From contig JAJVHV010000016.1 in assembly GCA_022072445.1 (NCBI GenBank), forward strand, positions 248,001 through 312,000: a DNA stretch of 64,000 bases, written 5' to 3'. The DNA is from Phycisphaerae bacterium (GTDB lineage Bacteria > Planctomycetota > Phycisphaerae > UBA1845 > Fen-1342). This document shows positions 40,025-49,499 of this stretch, piece by piece. Each line of letters begins with the position of its first letter. Position 1 is the first letter of the stretch. The translations under genes and the position numbers were made by a program. Below the pieces are notes generated by a model that was not told the origin of the DNA, did no database searches, and saw only the letters and a program-made list of their open reading frames with translations.

Positions 40025-40753
40025 CTACGGCGTCGTCATCCGCTCGTAGATGGCGGCCTCCTCCTTCTCCAGCCGGGCGACCTCCTTCTCGGCTTGCGGA
40101 AGTTCCGCCTTCGCCGTATCGGCGGCGCGCTGGTTCCGTTCAGCACGCTCACGCCATTCGGCGATGTGGCGCGGGTGGCTGCCGGGCGTTACGCCCTCAG
40201 CGTGACGGCGAGCTTCGGCCAGGTCGTCCTCGGCGTCCTCCGCGCGGCCGGCCTCCCGTTTCAGCGCCGCGACGCGGTTGCGCTGTTCGTTCAGGCGCTC
40301 CTGGGTCGCCGCGAGCTCGGCCTAAACGTCGGCGTACGGGCAGGTCTCCATCAAGCGCCGCCGCGCGTCGGATGCGTCGCTCACGCGCGCCTTGACGAAG
40401 TCGAGCCGGGCGTACATGGGGCCGGTCGCGTCGGCGTGCGACTGCTCGGCCGTCGCGAGCTTGCGATCCTCTGCCGCGATGCGGTCCTTGATCGCCGCGC
40501 GCTCCTTCTCCAGCGCCGGCTCGCCGGAGATGATCGCGTGCCACTGGCGGCGCTGTTGGATGATCTCCACAGCCTTCTTCAACTCGGCCGGGGTCTTGCC
40601 GCTTTCGGCCAGCAGCCGTTCGACGGCCGACGCCGCGACCTTCTCGCCGGCGGCGAGCTTCTGTGCGATGGTCCAGAACTCGGCCTCACGGTTGGTGCGG
40701 CGCGATTCCAACTCAGTCAACAGTTCAGTAAGCATGACATCCCTTTCACGCAC
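40025..40753 (-). pseudogene. Coiled-coil protein interrupted by an in-frame amber codon
   Basis: From ATG 40753 the frame encodes 143 aa, then meets TAG at 40322-40324 after ETCPYADV. The same frame continues beyond it for 98 codons of convincing coiled coil (AELAATQERLNEQRNRVAAL, AEKEVARLEKEEAAIYERM) to a second TAG at 40025-40027. A single base change (for example CAG to TAG) explains the break. The intact protein would be about 242 aa, helical, of unknown function. Truncated 143-aa expression is possible. The start overlaps the upstream metallopeptidase-like gene by 8 bp. Confidence 0.65.
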
Positions 40754-41564
40754 GTGGTGAGGAAACTTGACGCATGCACGCTGCGAGCGTCATCGGAATC
40801 TCGTTCGTCATCTCGGCCTGAGAAACCCAGCGCTCGACATCGGCCCACCACAACTCGGTGAACGCTGTCGGCGGCGTGGCGCGACGGATCGCCTCGAAGT
40901 CGCATCCGGCCATGCGCGCGGGTTCGTCGCCGAGCGCCAGGGCGTACTGAAATGTGGAGGAGAGGCCGTACTCGCCCAGGTCGATCACGTCGCGGGGCGA
41001 CACGCTTATGCCGGCGGCGCTGGCTCGTTCCGCCAGGTGCATGGCGATGCGAATGAACGGCCACTCGTGCATTCGCCAGGGCACGGGCGCGCCGGGTCCG
41101 TTGGTCGGTCGGTTATCGGGCGCGGCCGGCTCGCTGAACAATCGCCGACCCGCGCGGACCCACCAGTCGTCGGGTTCACGCTTCGGGACGAATTCCATGT
41201 CGATCACGTGCGCGAGCTCGTGCAGCACGATGCTGAGCAACGCGGGTAGGAACACACGTTTTCGCGCTGTTCGCGGGCGGTACCGAGCCGCCGCCGCGAT
41301 GGCGGCCGCGTCGATCAAGATGGCGGGACCGCGCCCACGCCAGCGCCGTTTCCTCTCAAGCGTCGACCGCAGGATCAGGTCGAGGTGGGCGATCGTGCAG
41401 CTGGCGTAATCCTCGCCGCCAGCCCAGTCACGCGGCAGGTCGGACCGCAGCACGATGTACACGGGCCGGCCGGCGAGCTCAGGCGCAACGGCGTGGCACA
41501 GCATCTCGGCGCTGGCGGCGAGGCTCCGCGCCCGAATCTCCGGCTTCCGTTCTAATGCTCGCAT
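40746..41564 (-). CDS. Zincin-like protein with HELAH motif
   Basis: This 272-aa protein starts at ATG 41564 behind GGAGGTCAGAACG; longer frames upstream are rejected for lack of a ribosome site. It carries LSIVLHELAHVIDMEF, an HExxH-type zinc site with a nearby acidic residue, and a C-terminal region with WWADVERWVSQAEMTNEIP. There is no signal peptide, so it would be cytoplasmic. Similar HELAH proteins (IrrE/ImmA-like or SprT-like) occur on mobile elements, but the assignment to either is not secure. Co-directional with the mod-res operon. Confidence 0.65.
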   Translation of the reverse strand: MRALERKPEIRARSLAASAEMLCHAVAPELAGRPVYIVLRSDLPRDWAGGEDYASCTIAHLDLILRSTLERKRRWRGRGPAILIDAAAIAAAARYRPRTARKRVFLPALLSIVLHELAHVIDMEFVPKREPDDWWVRAGRRLFSEPAAPDNRPTNGPGAPVPWRMHEWPFIRIAMHLAERASAAGISVSPRDVIDLGEYGLSSTFQYALALGDEPARMAGCDFEAIRRATPPTAFTELWWADVERWVSQAEMTNEIPMTLAACMRQVSSPRA

Positions 41565-41800
41565 CGTTCTGACCTCCATGTCACGCCGCAGTTCTCGTGC
41601 CCATGAGTTACGTTGCGTCGGCGCGCAGCTCACGCCGCGTCTTCGACGCCGTTCGGTCCCCATCGAAAGTGGAAAAGCAGCGCCGCCGCGGGTGGCGCGG
41701 CGGGTTCCGGGCGATCACCCGGCGGTCGCGGGTTGATAGAGAGGCGTTCCCCCGCTAGTTGACCGGCCGTATCGAAATCGGCCGACCGAGTGGTTAACGC
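41565..41800. other. Upstream region of the metallopeptidase-like gene
   Basis: This is the first part of a 612-bp gene-free interval between the divergently transcribed HELAH and CHAT genes. No convincing frame or tRNA is seen. The decamer GGTTAACGCG at 41793-41802 recurs at 41991-42000. Confidence 0.3.
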
Positions 41801-41802
41801 GA

Positions 41803-41840
41803 AACGCCGTCCGAGAGACCGGGCGGCGTTTTCGTTTCTA
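41803..41840. terminator. Strong hairpin with T-rich tail
   Basis: AACGCCGTCCG (41803-41813) pairs with CGGGCGGCGTT (41820-41830) through one wobble, with a 6-nt loop, followed by TTTTCGTTTCT and preceded by GCGAAAC. It looks like a bidirectional factor-independent terminator, although no gene clearly ends here; an untranslated RNA reading into it from 41565-41800 is possible. Confidence 0.5.
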
Positions 41841-42024
41841 TCGCCAGTTTCCGCAAGGGTTTAGCGCTACTCCAATCCCGGCCGAGTCTCTCGGAGCCTG
41901 GGTCTCGCGCGCCTGCATGGACCAGTTGCCACGCGACGGCTCCGCCCTCCCGCCGGAAGTCTCTGAGTCTCTGCGCGACACCGATCGCGGGGTTAACGCG
42001 CTTCTCCGCCGGATATCTCGCGCT

Positions 42025-42122
42025 GCCATAACCCGTCGCAAAGTCGCGAAAGAAAAGTCTCGGGTTATGGCGGTTTCGACATAACCCGGCGCGGAGCATC
42101 GAAATTGCGACCGGCGGGTTAT
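42025..42122. repeat. Tandem hairpins of an ATAACCCG repeat before the CHAT gene
   Basis: The first hairpin has perfect 11-bp arms GCCATAACCCG (42025-42035) and CGGGTTATGGC (42061-42071). The second has ATAACCCG (42081-42088) and CGGGTTAT (42115-42122). The same octamer thus appears four times in alternating orientation in 98 bp, ending 55 bp before the CHAT start. Candidate operator array, structured leader or recombination site. Confidence 0.65.
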
Positions 42123-42176
42123 CCTGCCTGCGCTCCAGCCTGGAGCTGCACGAGACGTTCGGGAGCGACCTAACGC

Positions 42177-44345
42177 ATGGGATCGAGCGAAACCCCCGAG
42201 ATTTTCAACCGGTGGCCGACCTACGTGGTCGTTTTTGACTCCGAGGCGCCGATCGACAGGCCCGCACCCGCCATCGTTCCAGTTCGACGCAACGAGCCAA
42301 ATGCTCTGGGGACTGTTCCCCACCAGCTGGACAAGAGCCTCACATCGACACTTCACCCTCTCTGGTTCTTCATGCACCTGCCGCGCGTCTTTCGCGATAT
42401 GCGGGACAGCAACGCCAAGCCGCTAAAGGAAATGCAGCAGTTCGATCTATCTCATTCTGTGGTTCTATGGCCGTCGAGATTCGTAACGGAGCGCGGGGAA
42501 TTACCTTCCAAACCCGATCACGAGATCTGCATCATCGTGGCGACAGCACGCACGGTCGATGCCGTACGTCGGCTCGTCGCTCAGAACGCTTTGCAGGCGA
42601 CGGTCTACGAGAATTCGGAGTTGTCCGCTGAGGTGCTCGCTGATGAGTGGAACAAGATGGCCGACCGGGTCGGGCGGGCAAACGTAACGTTGGCGCGGCC
42701 GCTACCTCTCACGGAGTACGTCAACAATGCGAGCTCCTTACTGCCCTTACGTTGGAGCCAGCGCCAGTTCCTGAATTGGGAGCTGCCTGAGCGAACTGGG
42801 CCCGATGACCTAGGTCGCCGGCTTCGATGGGTTCTAGAGATACAGGCTCACATCGACGCCATCGCGCGAATGGAAAGAGATGATCGTTCTCGCGACGAGG
42901 CCTCATCGCTGATGGAAAAAGAGGTGGAAGCGTCGAGGAGGAGTGTGAGGTTCCCGGTCGCGGTTGGGCTGCCCGGCGTTCCGCCAGTTTTTGCAAAACG
43001 AATCCTGCCAAAGCCGAATCATGAACGAGCTTCGGAGCCGGAGAATCTAGAGCTCTTGCGACTGGAGCAACTGAAGTCTGATACGCTTGCCGACGTCAGT
43101 ATTGAACGAGCCGCACTTGAGGCAGTCGTATCGCACCGGGCGACTGCACGCGGCGGTGCCGGCCTCTACCTAAATCCCGCGCCCACTAAGGCATTCCGTC
43201 TACTTGATGGACTGGAGTCTCACTGCCAATCGGGCAAGCCGGATGCAAAATTCGTTTGGAAGCAGCTCGCACAAATCGGTGCCTCGTTCGAAAAGCACTT
43301 CACCGAAGCGGAGCACGATGTAATTCGACACGCATCTATGTTGACGCTCTTTTCGAACTACCCGTTGGGCCTGATCACTCTTCCCGGAGACAGCGCTCCC
43401 TTGGTCTGCAGACTACCCATCGCGATGCGACCGCTACTTCCTCTGACTCGAACGCTTCAGACCGAACTGAGCCAGCCGCCGCTGTTCTACCTGGCGGATG
43501 ATCTGCGAGTGTCGATCATTGAGTGTATTCCAGACAGCGATCCCGTCGGACGTGCGTCGCGTGCCGGGTGGTCCATCGGACTAAAGATGCTCGAAGCCAC
43601 GCCGAGAACGAGAGCTGGCCGATTCGACGCCAAGAGCGCAGAGGAAGTGTCACGGATTATCGCGGGGGAGCGCCCGCACATCCTCTTCTTGAGTGCTCAC
43701 GGACACTACGATCGATCCACCAACACCGCCGGCATCGTGGTCGGCGATAGAACATGCTTCGGGGATGAATTCGGAGCCATGCCGCCGTGCGTGATCATGA
43801 GTTCCTGCCACACGGCACCGAGGGGCATTGGTGCCGCGGTCTTTGGTGATGTTCTGATTCGGCATGGTGCGGTGTGCATGCTGAATACGCTGATTCCTGT
43901 AAGCGTGTCTCACAATGCAACGCTCATGTTGCGTTTCATTTCATATCTGTCGGATTGTTTAGAGGGGAATACGACGCTTCGCGACATCGGAGAAATCTGG
44001 CATCATGTGGCCGCATCAAATGCTGTACATGATGTGTTGGGTTGCTGCACAGCTGCAGAAGAATGGGGCAGTAGCTCTCTGAACGGGAAGCCGGTCATTG
44101 CCTTGTTCAAATTGGAACGCTCCCAGGGTCGCATTCGATTGAATCACGTCTACCAGGACACGATCGCCGTCCTTGACGAGTTGGCGGCGGAATCGGGCAT
44201 CCTGGAAAAGTTCCGCCAGTGGATGCGGACTCTCAGCTACTTCCCAGAGAGTCTCTTCTACGTGATGCATGGATGGCCTGAACGCATCGTTTTGACAGAC
44301 CCCACCATCGCGCGCATGCAGGCCGCTGGCTACGGCAAAGGATGA
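42177..44345 (+). CDS. CHAT-domain caspase-like protease
   Basis: This 722-aa protein has a C-terminal CHAT peptidase domain with catalytic His508 (HILFLSAHGHYDR) and Cys544 (CVIMSSCHTAP). The typical downstream helix region FGDVLIRHGAVCMLNTLIPV and LRFISYLSDCLEGNTTL follows. The N-terminal 450 residues are helical with no recognisable TPRs, though VVLWPSRFVTERGE and other strands suggest a sensor domain. CHAT proteases act as regulated effectors, including in phage defence (TPR-CHAT with type III-E CRISPR). Its AT-richer codon use differs from its neighbours, consistent with transfer. Confidence 0.82.
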   Translation: MGSSETPEIFNRWPTYVVVFDSEAPIDRPAPAIVPVRRNEPNALGTVPHQLDKSLTSTLHPLWFFMHLPRVFRDMRDSNAKPLKEMQQFDLSHSVVLWPSRFVTERGELPSKPDHEICIIVATARTVDAVRRLVAQNALQATVYENSELSAEVLADEWNKMADRVGRANVTLARPLPLTEYVNNASSLLPLRWSQRQFLNWELPERTGPDDLGRRLRWVLEIQAHIDAIARMERDDRSRDEASSLMEKEVEASRRSVRFPVAVGLPGVPPVFAKRILPKPNHERASEPENLELLRLEQLKSDTLADVSIERAALEAVVSHRATARGGAGLYLNPAPTKAFRLLDGLESHCQSGKPDAKFVWKQLAQIGASFEKHFTEAEHDVIRHASMLTLFSNYPLGLITLPGDSAPLVCRLPIAMRPLLPLTRTLQTELSQPPLFYLADDLRVSIIECIPDSDPVGRASRAGWSIGLKMLEATPRTRAGRFDAKSAEEVSRIIAGERPHILFLSAHGHYDRSTNTAGIVVGDRTCFGDEFGAMPPCVIMSSCHTAPRGIGAAVFGDVLIRHGAVCMLNTLIPVSVSHNATLMLRFISYLSDCLEGNTTLRDIGEIWHHVAASNAVHDVLGCCTAAEEWGSSSLNGKPVIALFKLERSQGRIRLNHVYQDTIAVLDELAAESGILEKFRQWMRTLSYFPESLFYVMHGWPERIVLTDPTIARMQAAGYGKG

Positions 44346-44501
44346 CATTGCAGCGCCGTAGATTCGGCCGGACACCCGCCTCGATTCCTCCTTCCTGCAC
44401 TCGATCCATCGCAGCGCGGACATGGAATGCGCACGGTGGCGTACGTATTGCGTAGCCGAGCCGACTGAGCAGTTATGGCTCGTTCTACGAGGAGGTCGCC
44501 A

Positions 44502-44753
44502 ATGTCGTCGCGCACGGATGCGCCGCTTTCCCCCGTTGAACGCCGCCGACAGGTCGCATCGATTCTTGCACGGGGCGTCGCTCGCTGGCGCCGGCACGTT
44601 CGCGCGACCACGGTCAGCGATGCTCAGGAATCTGGACCCGCGGTTGAAAATCGCCTTGAGCTTTCCCGCGAAACGAGGCTCAGTGTGTCCGACGCCAGTC
44701 ACGGGTTGACGGGCTGGAAGCCCATCCCCCCCCGGAGCCGACGGAGACGATGC
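44502..44753 (+). pseudogene. Recombinase-cassette small protein, stop lost through repeat insertion
   Basis: ATG 44502 follows a perfect GAGGAGGTCGCCA. The first 65 residues (LSPVERRRQVASILARGVAR onwards, ending LELSRETRLSVS) look like the short protein that precedes DUF2924 and a serine recombinase in planctomycete cassettes. Its expected stop is replaced by a palindromic repeat (GWKPIPP), so the frame runs on without interruption into the DUF2924 gene, giving a 185-aa fusion ending at 45059. Family assignment is from memory of the cassette layout. Confidence 0.5.
44699..44735. repeat. Planctomycete-type palindromic repeat (GWKPIP / GMGFQPV)
   Basis: ACGGGTTGACGGGCTGGAAG continues into CCCATCCCCCCCC. 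Read on the plus strand it encodes TGWKPIPP and on the minus strand GGMGFQPVNP, both text strings I associate with a dispersed planctomycete repeat. It lies exactly between the cassette small protein and the DUF2924 start. Confidence 0.55.
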
Positions 44754-45059
44754 ATGAAACTCAACCTCGCCAAGGAGCTGGCGGCGCTCGAGCGGATGTC
44801 GGTCGGGCAGCTCCAGGGGCGGTACGCCGAAGTTTTCGGCGAGACCGTTCGCAGCCGCCACAAGCAGTATCTGATCCGGCGCATCGCCTGGCCGCTCCAA
44901 GCCAATGTCGAGGGCGGGCTTTCGGAACGGGCGCTTCGACGCGCCGAGGAACTCGCCGACGTGGCTGACGTTCGTGTCACGCCGCCACGGGGCGGGGTTT
45001 CTGCCAACCCGGCGGCGACCGCGACGCGTTCGGACGGTAGCCCGCCCCACCCTGATTGA
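44754..45059 (+). CDS. DUF2924 family protein, orphan of its recombinase
   Basis: This 101-aa protein starts at ATG 44754 with CGGAGACG upstream. Signature: LAALERMSVGQLQGRYAEVF, GETVRSRHKQYLIRRIAWPL, then GGLSERALRRAEELA. DUF2924 proteins typically lie directly upstream of a large serine recombinase on the same strand. Here the next gene is a convergent efflux gene 27 bp away, so the recombinase is missing. The C-terminal 25 residues are low-complexity. Function unknown, presumed recombination accessory. Confidence 0.78.
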   Translation: MKLNLAKELAALERMSVGQLQGRYAEVFGETVRSRHKQYLIRRIAWPLQANVEGGLSERALRRAEELADVADVRVTPPRGGVSANPAATATRSDGSPPHPD

Positions 45060-45086
45060 GTGTCGCGTGGTTTCAGAGGCACTACA

Positions 45087-48000
45087 TTAGTTCGTATGGT
45101 GGAAGATCGTTCGTGTGCGCCCAAAACGCAGGTACAACACGGGAACAAGCAGCAGGTTCAACACCGTCGACGTGAAAAGCCCGCCAAGGATCACCACGGC
45201 AAGCGGATACTCAATCTCGTGCCCCGGACGATTTCCGGCGAGAACGAGCGGAAGCAGTCCTAGTCCAGCGCAAAGAGCTGTCATGAGAATCGGCGACAGA
45301 CGTTCCTCCGCGCCGCGCAGCACGAGTCCGGCGCCGAACGGCTCGCCTTCTTCCGTCTCCAGATGACGGAAATGGCTGACCAACATGATGCCGTTACGCG
45401 CGGCGATACCCAGCACTGTCACGAAACCCACCAGCGAACCCAGCGAGAGCACTCCGCCGCCGAAGAAGGCCCCGATCACTCCACCGATGAGAGCAAATGG
45501 TAGCGTCAGAAAGACAATACAGGCCAACCGCCACGACCCGAAGTCAGCCTGCAGGAGCAGCAGGATTCCGAGCACGCAGACGCCGGCCAGCGCGAACAGA
45601 CGATTGCGGGATTGGATGCGGGCGGCGTTTTCGCCGAGGAACTCTGGGTGATAGCCGCGGTCGAACGGCATGGCCCTCACGCGCGCCTCGATTTCCCGGG
45701 CAATGGAACCCAGGTCGGCCCCGGCTTTCACGTTGCAGGTTACGTCGATGCGGCGCGAGGTCGATTCGCGTTTAATTTCGTTGGGTGATGGGGCGACGCA
45801 GACTTCGGCGACATCTTTGAGCGGAACGCGCGCGCCGCCCGGTGTGTCGATCAGGAGCCGCTGAAGTGCGTGGATGTCGCGTCGCACGTCTTCTTCGCCC
45901 CAGACGACCACGTCGAATATCTTCTGCGCGTCGTAGAGCTCGCCGACCTTCGCGCTTCGCACGAGCGTGACCGCGGCGCGACGAACGTCGGCGGCAGTCA
46001 ATCCGAAATCGGCAGCGGCGTTGGCACGGAGGCGAACCTGGATTTGAGGAATCAGGGTCTGCTGTTCGACCTTCAGGTCGGCGACGCCTGGCACGTCTGA
46101 GAGGTTTTTGTAGATCTCAGCGGCCTTGCTCCGCAATACGGCGAGATCTTCGCCGAACAGCCGAACGACGATCGTCGCGCTCGCGCCGGACAGGACCTCT
46201 TTGATGCGTTCGCGAAGGTACGTGAGCAAGTCGCGGCGCAGGCCCGGATACCCGTCCACGACTTTCTGAATTCTGTCCACCGTCGGGCCGTAGGGAGCGT
46301 CGGGATCGATACTGATCCACAATTCGGTGAACTCGACGCCATAGACCTCATCGGCGACTTCGGCACGGCCCAGGTGCGATCCGAAATTGCGGACGCCGGG
46401 AATCGCACGTAGCTCGCGGCTGGCCTGAACGGTGATGCGGCGCATCGCGTCGAGCGAGGTTCCACCCTTTTCCACCCAGTGCATCAGGAAGTCGGTTTCC
46501 TGGAAATGCGGCAGGAACTCCTGTCCCAGCCGCATCGCCGCAAACCCCGACGCACCCAGCGCAATGCACAGTGCAGTGATTACAGCGATCGGACGTCGCA
46601 GCAGCGGCGGGAGTGCTGAGCGGTAGATCGGCTTAAGCACGCGAAGCAGTGGCGGGTCACGGCGGGCAGCGCTTCCTTGGCGCAGCATCATCAATGACAT
46701 GGCGGGCGTCACGGTCAACGCCGTCAGCAGCGAAGCGCCGATCGCAAGCACATAGGACAGCGCGAGCGGGCGAAAGAAGGAGCCAGCCAGTCCCTCCAGA
46801 AAAAACACCGGCAAGAAGACGAGTATGACAATCAGGCTGGCATAGACAATTGCACTGCGAACCTCGAGCGACGCTTCGAGTACAACTCGGAACGCGCTGC
46901 GAGGGGAGCCCGCGGCGCGATTCAGCCGCAGGCGTCGCGCAATGTTCTCGACGTCGATGATCGCGTCGTCCACGACCTCGCCGAGCGCGATCACAAGGCC
47001 CGCGATGGTCATGACATTAAGCGTGCCGCCGCGCCAGTAGAGGATGATCGCCGCGGCCAGCAGTGACAGCGGGATGGCGACGATGCTGATCACCGCCGTG
47101 CGCCAGTCGAAAAGGAACAGAATGAGGACGATCGCAACCAGCACGCAACCGAGAATCAGCGCTTGCGAGAGATTATCAAGTGAGCGCTCGATGAAGGTGG
47201 CGGGGCGGAAGATGGTCGAATCGATCTCAATTCCCGTGAGGCCGGGGCGCAGGCCTTCCAGGGCCGCCTCCACTTCGCGCGTGACAGTAAGCGTGTTGCC
47301 CCAGGGCTGTTTTTCAACGATGAGCAGAAGCCCCGGCACGTCGTTGATGATTGCGTCACCGATCGGGGCGTGGAAACCCTCCACCACGCGGGCTACGTCG
47401 CCCAGGCGTATCGGTACGTCGCCGCGAAAGGTGAGAATGCTGCGGGCCAAATCGTCCGGCGTTTCGATCGGCGACAGGTGCCGCACCGCGAGCCGCTGGT
47501 TGGGTGTTTCCACGAAGCCGCCGGCGCCCACGACAACGGCATCGCCGGCGGCCTGCACCACCTGATCGAGCGTCACATCGTGCAGTCGCAGCAGCTCGGG
47601 GTCTACGAGAACTTGAATTTGTCGATCGCGTTGCCCCCAGATGGCGACGTTGGCGACGCCCTGCACAGCCATCAGCCGTGGCCGGATCGTCCAGCGTGCC
47701 AGCAAGGTCATGTCCATTTGCGAAAGCGTCTGGGAGGTCATGCCGATCTTCAGCACGCGACTGAGCGACGAAAGCGGCGAGAGCATGACGGGGCGATTTG
47801 CGACGGCCGGCAAGCGGGCAGCCTCTACCGCCAGCCGCTCCTGCACCAATTGGCGGGCCTGCATCAGGTCGGCGTCTTCCTGGAAGATCAGCACCACCGA
47901 CGACAGTCCGAGCACTGATTTCGAGCGAATGGTCTTTAGCCAGGGTGTGCCGTTCAGCGCGTTTTCGATCGGGACCGTGACGAGGCTTTCGACTTCATCG

Positions 48001-48173
48001 GTGGAAAGCCCGGGTGCTTCCGTTTGAATCTCGACGAGCGGCGGCGCGAATTCCGGGAACACGTCGAGCGGCGCGTGACGCGCGGTCTGCGTGCCGATCA
48101 CCAGAAACGCCGCCGCCAGGGCGATCACCAGGACGCGAAGGTTGAGCGAGGTTTCGACGATCCACTTTAGCAT
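45087..48173 (-). CDS. Heavy-metal RND efflux pump subunit (HME family)
   Basis: This 1028-aa inner-membrane pump has 12 predicted spans and two large periplasmic loops. HME/CzcA-type signatures: N-terminal [20 protein letters not shown], the TM4 acidic run [18 protein letters not shown], and the C-terminal [20 protein letters not shown]. It exports metal cations through the adaptor and outer-membrane factor encoded upstream on the same transcript. The TM4 motif differs from the DFG-x3-DGA-x3-VEN of CzcA in the second operon, so ion specificity probably differs. The gap to the adaptor gene is 44 bp. Confidence 0.92.
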   Translation of the reverse strand: MLKWIVETSLNLRVLVIALAAAFLVIGTQTARHAPLDVFPEFAPPLVEIQTEAPGLSTDEVESLVTVPIENALNGTPWLKTIRSKSVLGLSSVVLIFQEDADLMQARQLVQERLAVEAARLPAVANRPVMLSPLSSLSRVLKIGMTSQTLSQMDMTLLARWTIRPRLMAVQGVANVAIWGQRDRQIQVLVDPELLRLHDVTLDQVVQAAGDAVVVGAGGFVETPNQRLAVRHLSPIETPDDLARSILTFRGDVPIRLGDVARVVEGFHAPIGDAIINDVPGLLLIVEKQPWGNTLTVTREVEAALEGLRPGLTGIEIDSTIFRPATFIERSLDNLSQALILGCVLVAIVLILFLFDWRTAVISIVAIPLSLLAAAIILYWRGGTLNVMTIAGLVIALGEVVDDAIIDVENIARRLRLNRAAGSPRSAFRVVLEASLEVRSAIVYASLIVILVFLPVFFLEGLAGSFFRPLALSYVLAIGASLLTALTVTPAMSLMMLRQGSAARRDPPLLRVLKPIYRSALPPLLRRPIAVITALCIALGASGFAAMRLGQEFLPHFQETDFLMHWVEKGGTSLDAMRRITVQASRELRAIPGVRNFGSHLGRAEVADEVYGVEFTELWISIDPDAPYGPTVDRIQKVVDGYPGLRRDLLTYLRERIKEVLSGASATIVVRLFGEDLAVLRSKAAEIYKNLSDVPGVADLKVEQQTLIPQIQVRLRANAAADFGLTAADVRRAAVTLVRSAKVGELYDAQKIFDVVVWGEEDVRRDIHALQRLLIDTPGGARVPLKDVAEVCVAPSPNEIKRESTSRRIDVTCNVKAGADLGSIAREIEARVRAMPFDRGYHPEFLGENAARIQSRNRLFALAGVCVLGILLLLQADFGSWRLACIVFLTLPFALIGGVIGAFFGGGVLSLGSLVGFVTVLGIAARNGIMLVSHFRHLETEEGEPFGAGLVLRGAEERLSPILMTALCAGLGLLPLVLAGNRPGHEIEYPLAVVILGGLFTSTVLNLLLVPVLYLRFGRTRTIFHHTN

Positions 48174-48217
48174 AATCGTTTAGGAGCAGCGGCGAGTGGC
48201 GAGTTACCCGCCACGGG

Positions 48218-49477
48218 TCACTTACCTATCCCAAATTCCGTTCCGAACAACTCAGCAGCGCCGGCTGTGACAACTTTCGCGCCCGGCGCGAGACCGCGGG
48301 TCAGCGCAGCTGAATCGCCCACCACGTTGCGGACCTCCACTCGTCTGCGCGCGTACGCCTGCGGGCTGACGCTCTCGTACACCCATGTGCCGCCATAGAT
48401 GTCGAACAGTATTGCCGCGTGAGGAACAACAAGGCTGTCACCGGTTGTCCGGGTCGGCAGCTCGACAGAGACGCGCTGGCCGGGGCGCAATTCAGCGTCA
48501 GGGTTGGCGAGCTCGAAGTGCAAGTCGACCGTTGCCGCGCGCGGGTCGGCCGATCCGGGTACGAGCACGCGTTTGGCGTCCCGAGCCGGCGAGTGCGGAC
48601 CATCGGTCAGACCGCGGATTCGCGCACTGCCGCCCGCTTCGATGTCGCCGAGATCACCGACGTAAACCGGCACGCGCACCCAGACCGGATCAATCGCGAC
48701 TACTTCCAAGAGAGGCGCCCCGCTCGGCACGACCTGACCAGGGGCCGCATACACCGTGCGAACGTAGCCATCCAAGGGCGCGTCAATCAAGACGACCGCC
48801 TGGTCGCCCGATTCGAGCGACTCCAGCACTCTCGATAACGTGCTGACCCGTTCCTGACTCGCATCCCGCTGCGAGAGCGACAGATGAACCTCGGCCTGGG
48901 CTTCGTCGAACGCCCGCTGGGCGCCGGCGCCCTCTTGCCGCAGTTGGTCCGCGCGCTTGAGCTTGATCTCGGCCGCCCCAAGGCGAACGCGGGCCTGTTC
49001 GAGTTGTCCCTCGGCTTCGCTTCGGGCAGCGGTCAGGTCCGCCTTGGCTCGCGCGAGACTGATTCGGTCGGCGGGTGCAAAGTTCTGCCCGTCCCGCGAC
49101 TCACCCGGTTGCAGTCTGAGCAACGCGGCGCCGCGCTCAACACGCTGGCCGCCGGACGGGAGCGGCGCGGCGGACGACGGCAGTGTGACCAGGCCGGCGA
49201 CCGGCGCGGACACCACAATCGTGCGGCCCGGCGGTATCAGAATCTCGCCTGGCAGCCGACGTGATTGGGCGATCGTCTTTCGCTCGGCCGCGACCAATTC
49301 AATGCCCAGGCGGCGCTCTGCCTCGGGCGTCAACTTGATCGTCGTCAGTTCCGTTTCCTTCACGCGGTTTTCGACCGTTGCGGGACCAGCTGCCGGCTTC
49401 CCCTTCTCGTCGGCGCTGGCCCGCAGCCCGTACAGCAGGCAGAGGCACATCAGCGCAATCGACCGTCGCGTTCGCAT
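48218..49477 (-). CDS. RND efflux periplasmic adaptor (membrane fusion protein)
   Basis: This 419-aa protein starts at ATG behind GGAGGTCTGCG. A signal peptide (SIALMCLCLLYGLRASA) is followed by a barrel/lipoyl half (VVSAPVAGLVTLPSSAAPLP), then a long hairpin coiled coil (SLARAKADLTAARSEAEGQL to LSRVLESLE). The second lipoyl half (VVLIDAPLDGYVRTVYAAPG) and beta-barrel domain close with ELRPGQRVSVELP. It bridges the pump at 45087 and the outer-membrane factor at 49668. It lacks the His-rich N-terminal stretch seen in the other operon's adaptor. Confidence 0.9.
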   Translation of the reverse strand: MRTRRSIALMCLCLLYGLRASADEKGKPAAGPATVENRVKETELTTIKLTPEAERRLGIELVAAERKTIAQSRRLPGEILIPPGRTIVVSAPVAGLVTLPSSAAPLPSGGQRVERGAALLRLQPGESRDGQNFAPADRISLARAKADLTAARSEAEGQLEQARVRLGAAEIKLKRADQLRQEGAGAQRAFDEAQAEVHLSLSQRDASQERVSTLSRVLESLESGDQAVVLIDAPLDGYVRTVYAAPGQVVPSGAPLLEVVAIDPVWVRVPVYVGDLGDIEAGGSARIRGLTDGPHSPARDAKRVLVPGSADPRAATVDLHFELANPDAELRPGQRVSVELPTRTTGDSLVVPHAAILFDIYGGTWVYESVSPQAYARRRVEVRNVVGDSAALTRGLAPGAKVVTAGAAELFGTEFGIGK

Positions 49478-49499
49478 CGCAGACCTCCATCATTCAGCG

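Noticed and set aside
41565-42176. tRNA gene or CRISPR-like array in the gap before the CHAT gene
   Set aside because: No cloverleaf with CCA-adjacent acceptor stem was found, and the ATAACCCG repeats alternate in orientation rather than forming regularly spaced direct repeats.
44016-45050. 344-codon minus-strand frame opposite the CHAT and DUF2924 genes
   Set aside because: Antisense shadow; part of its apparent sequence is the GMGFQPV repeat.
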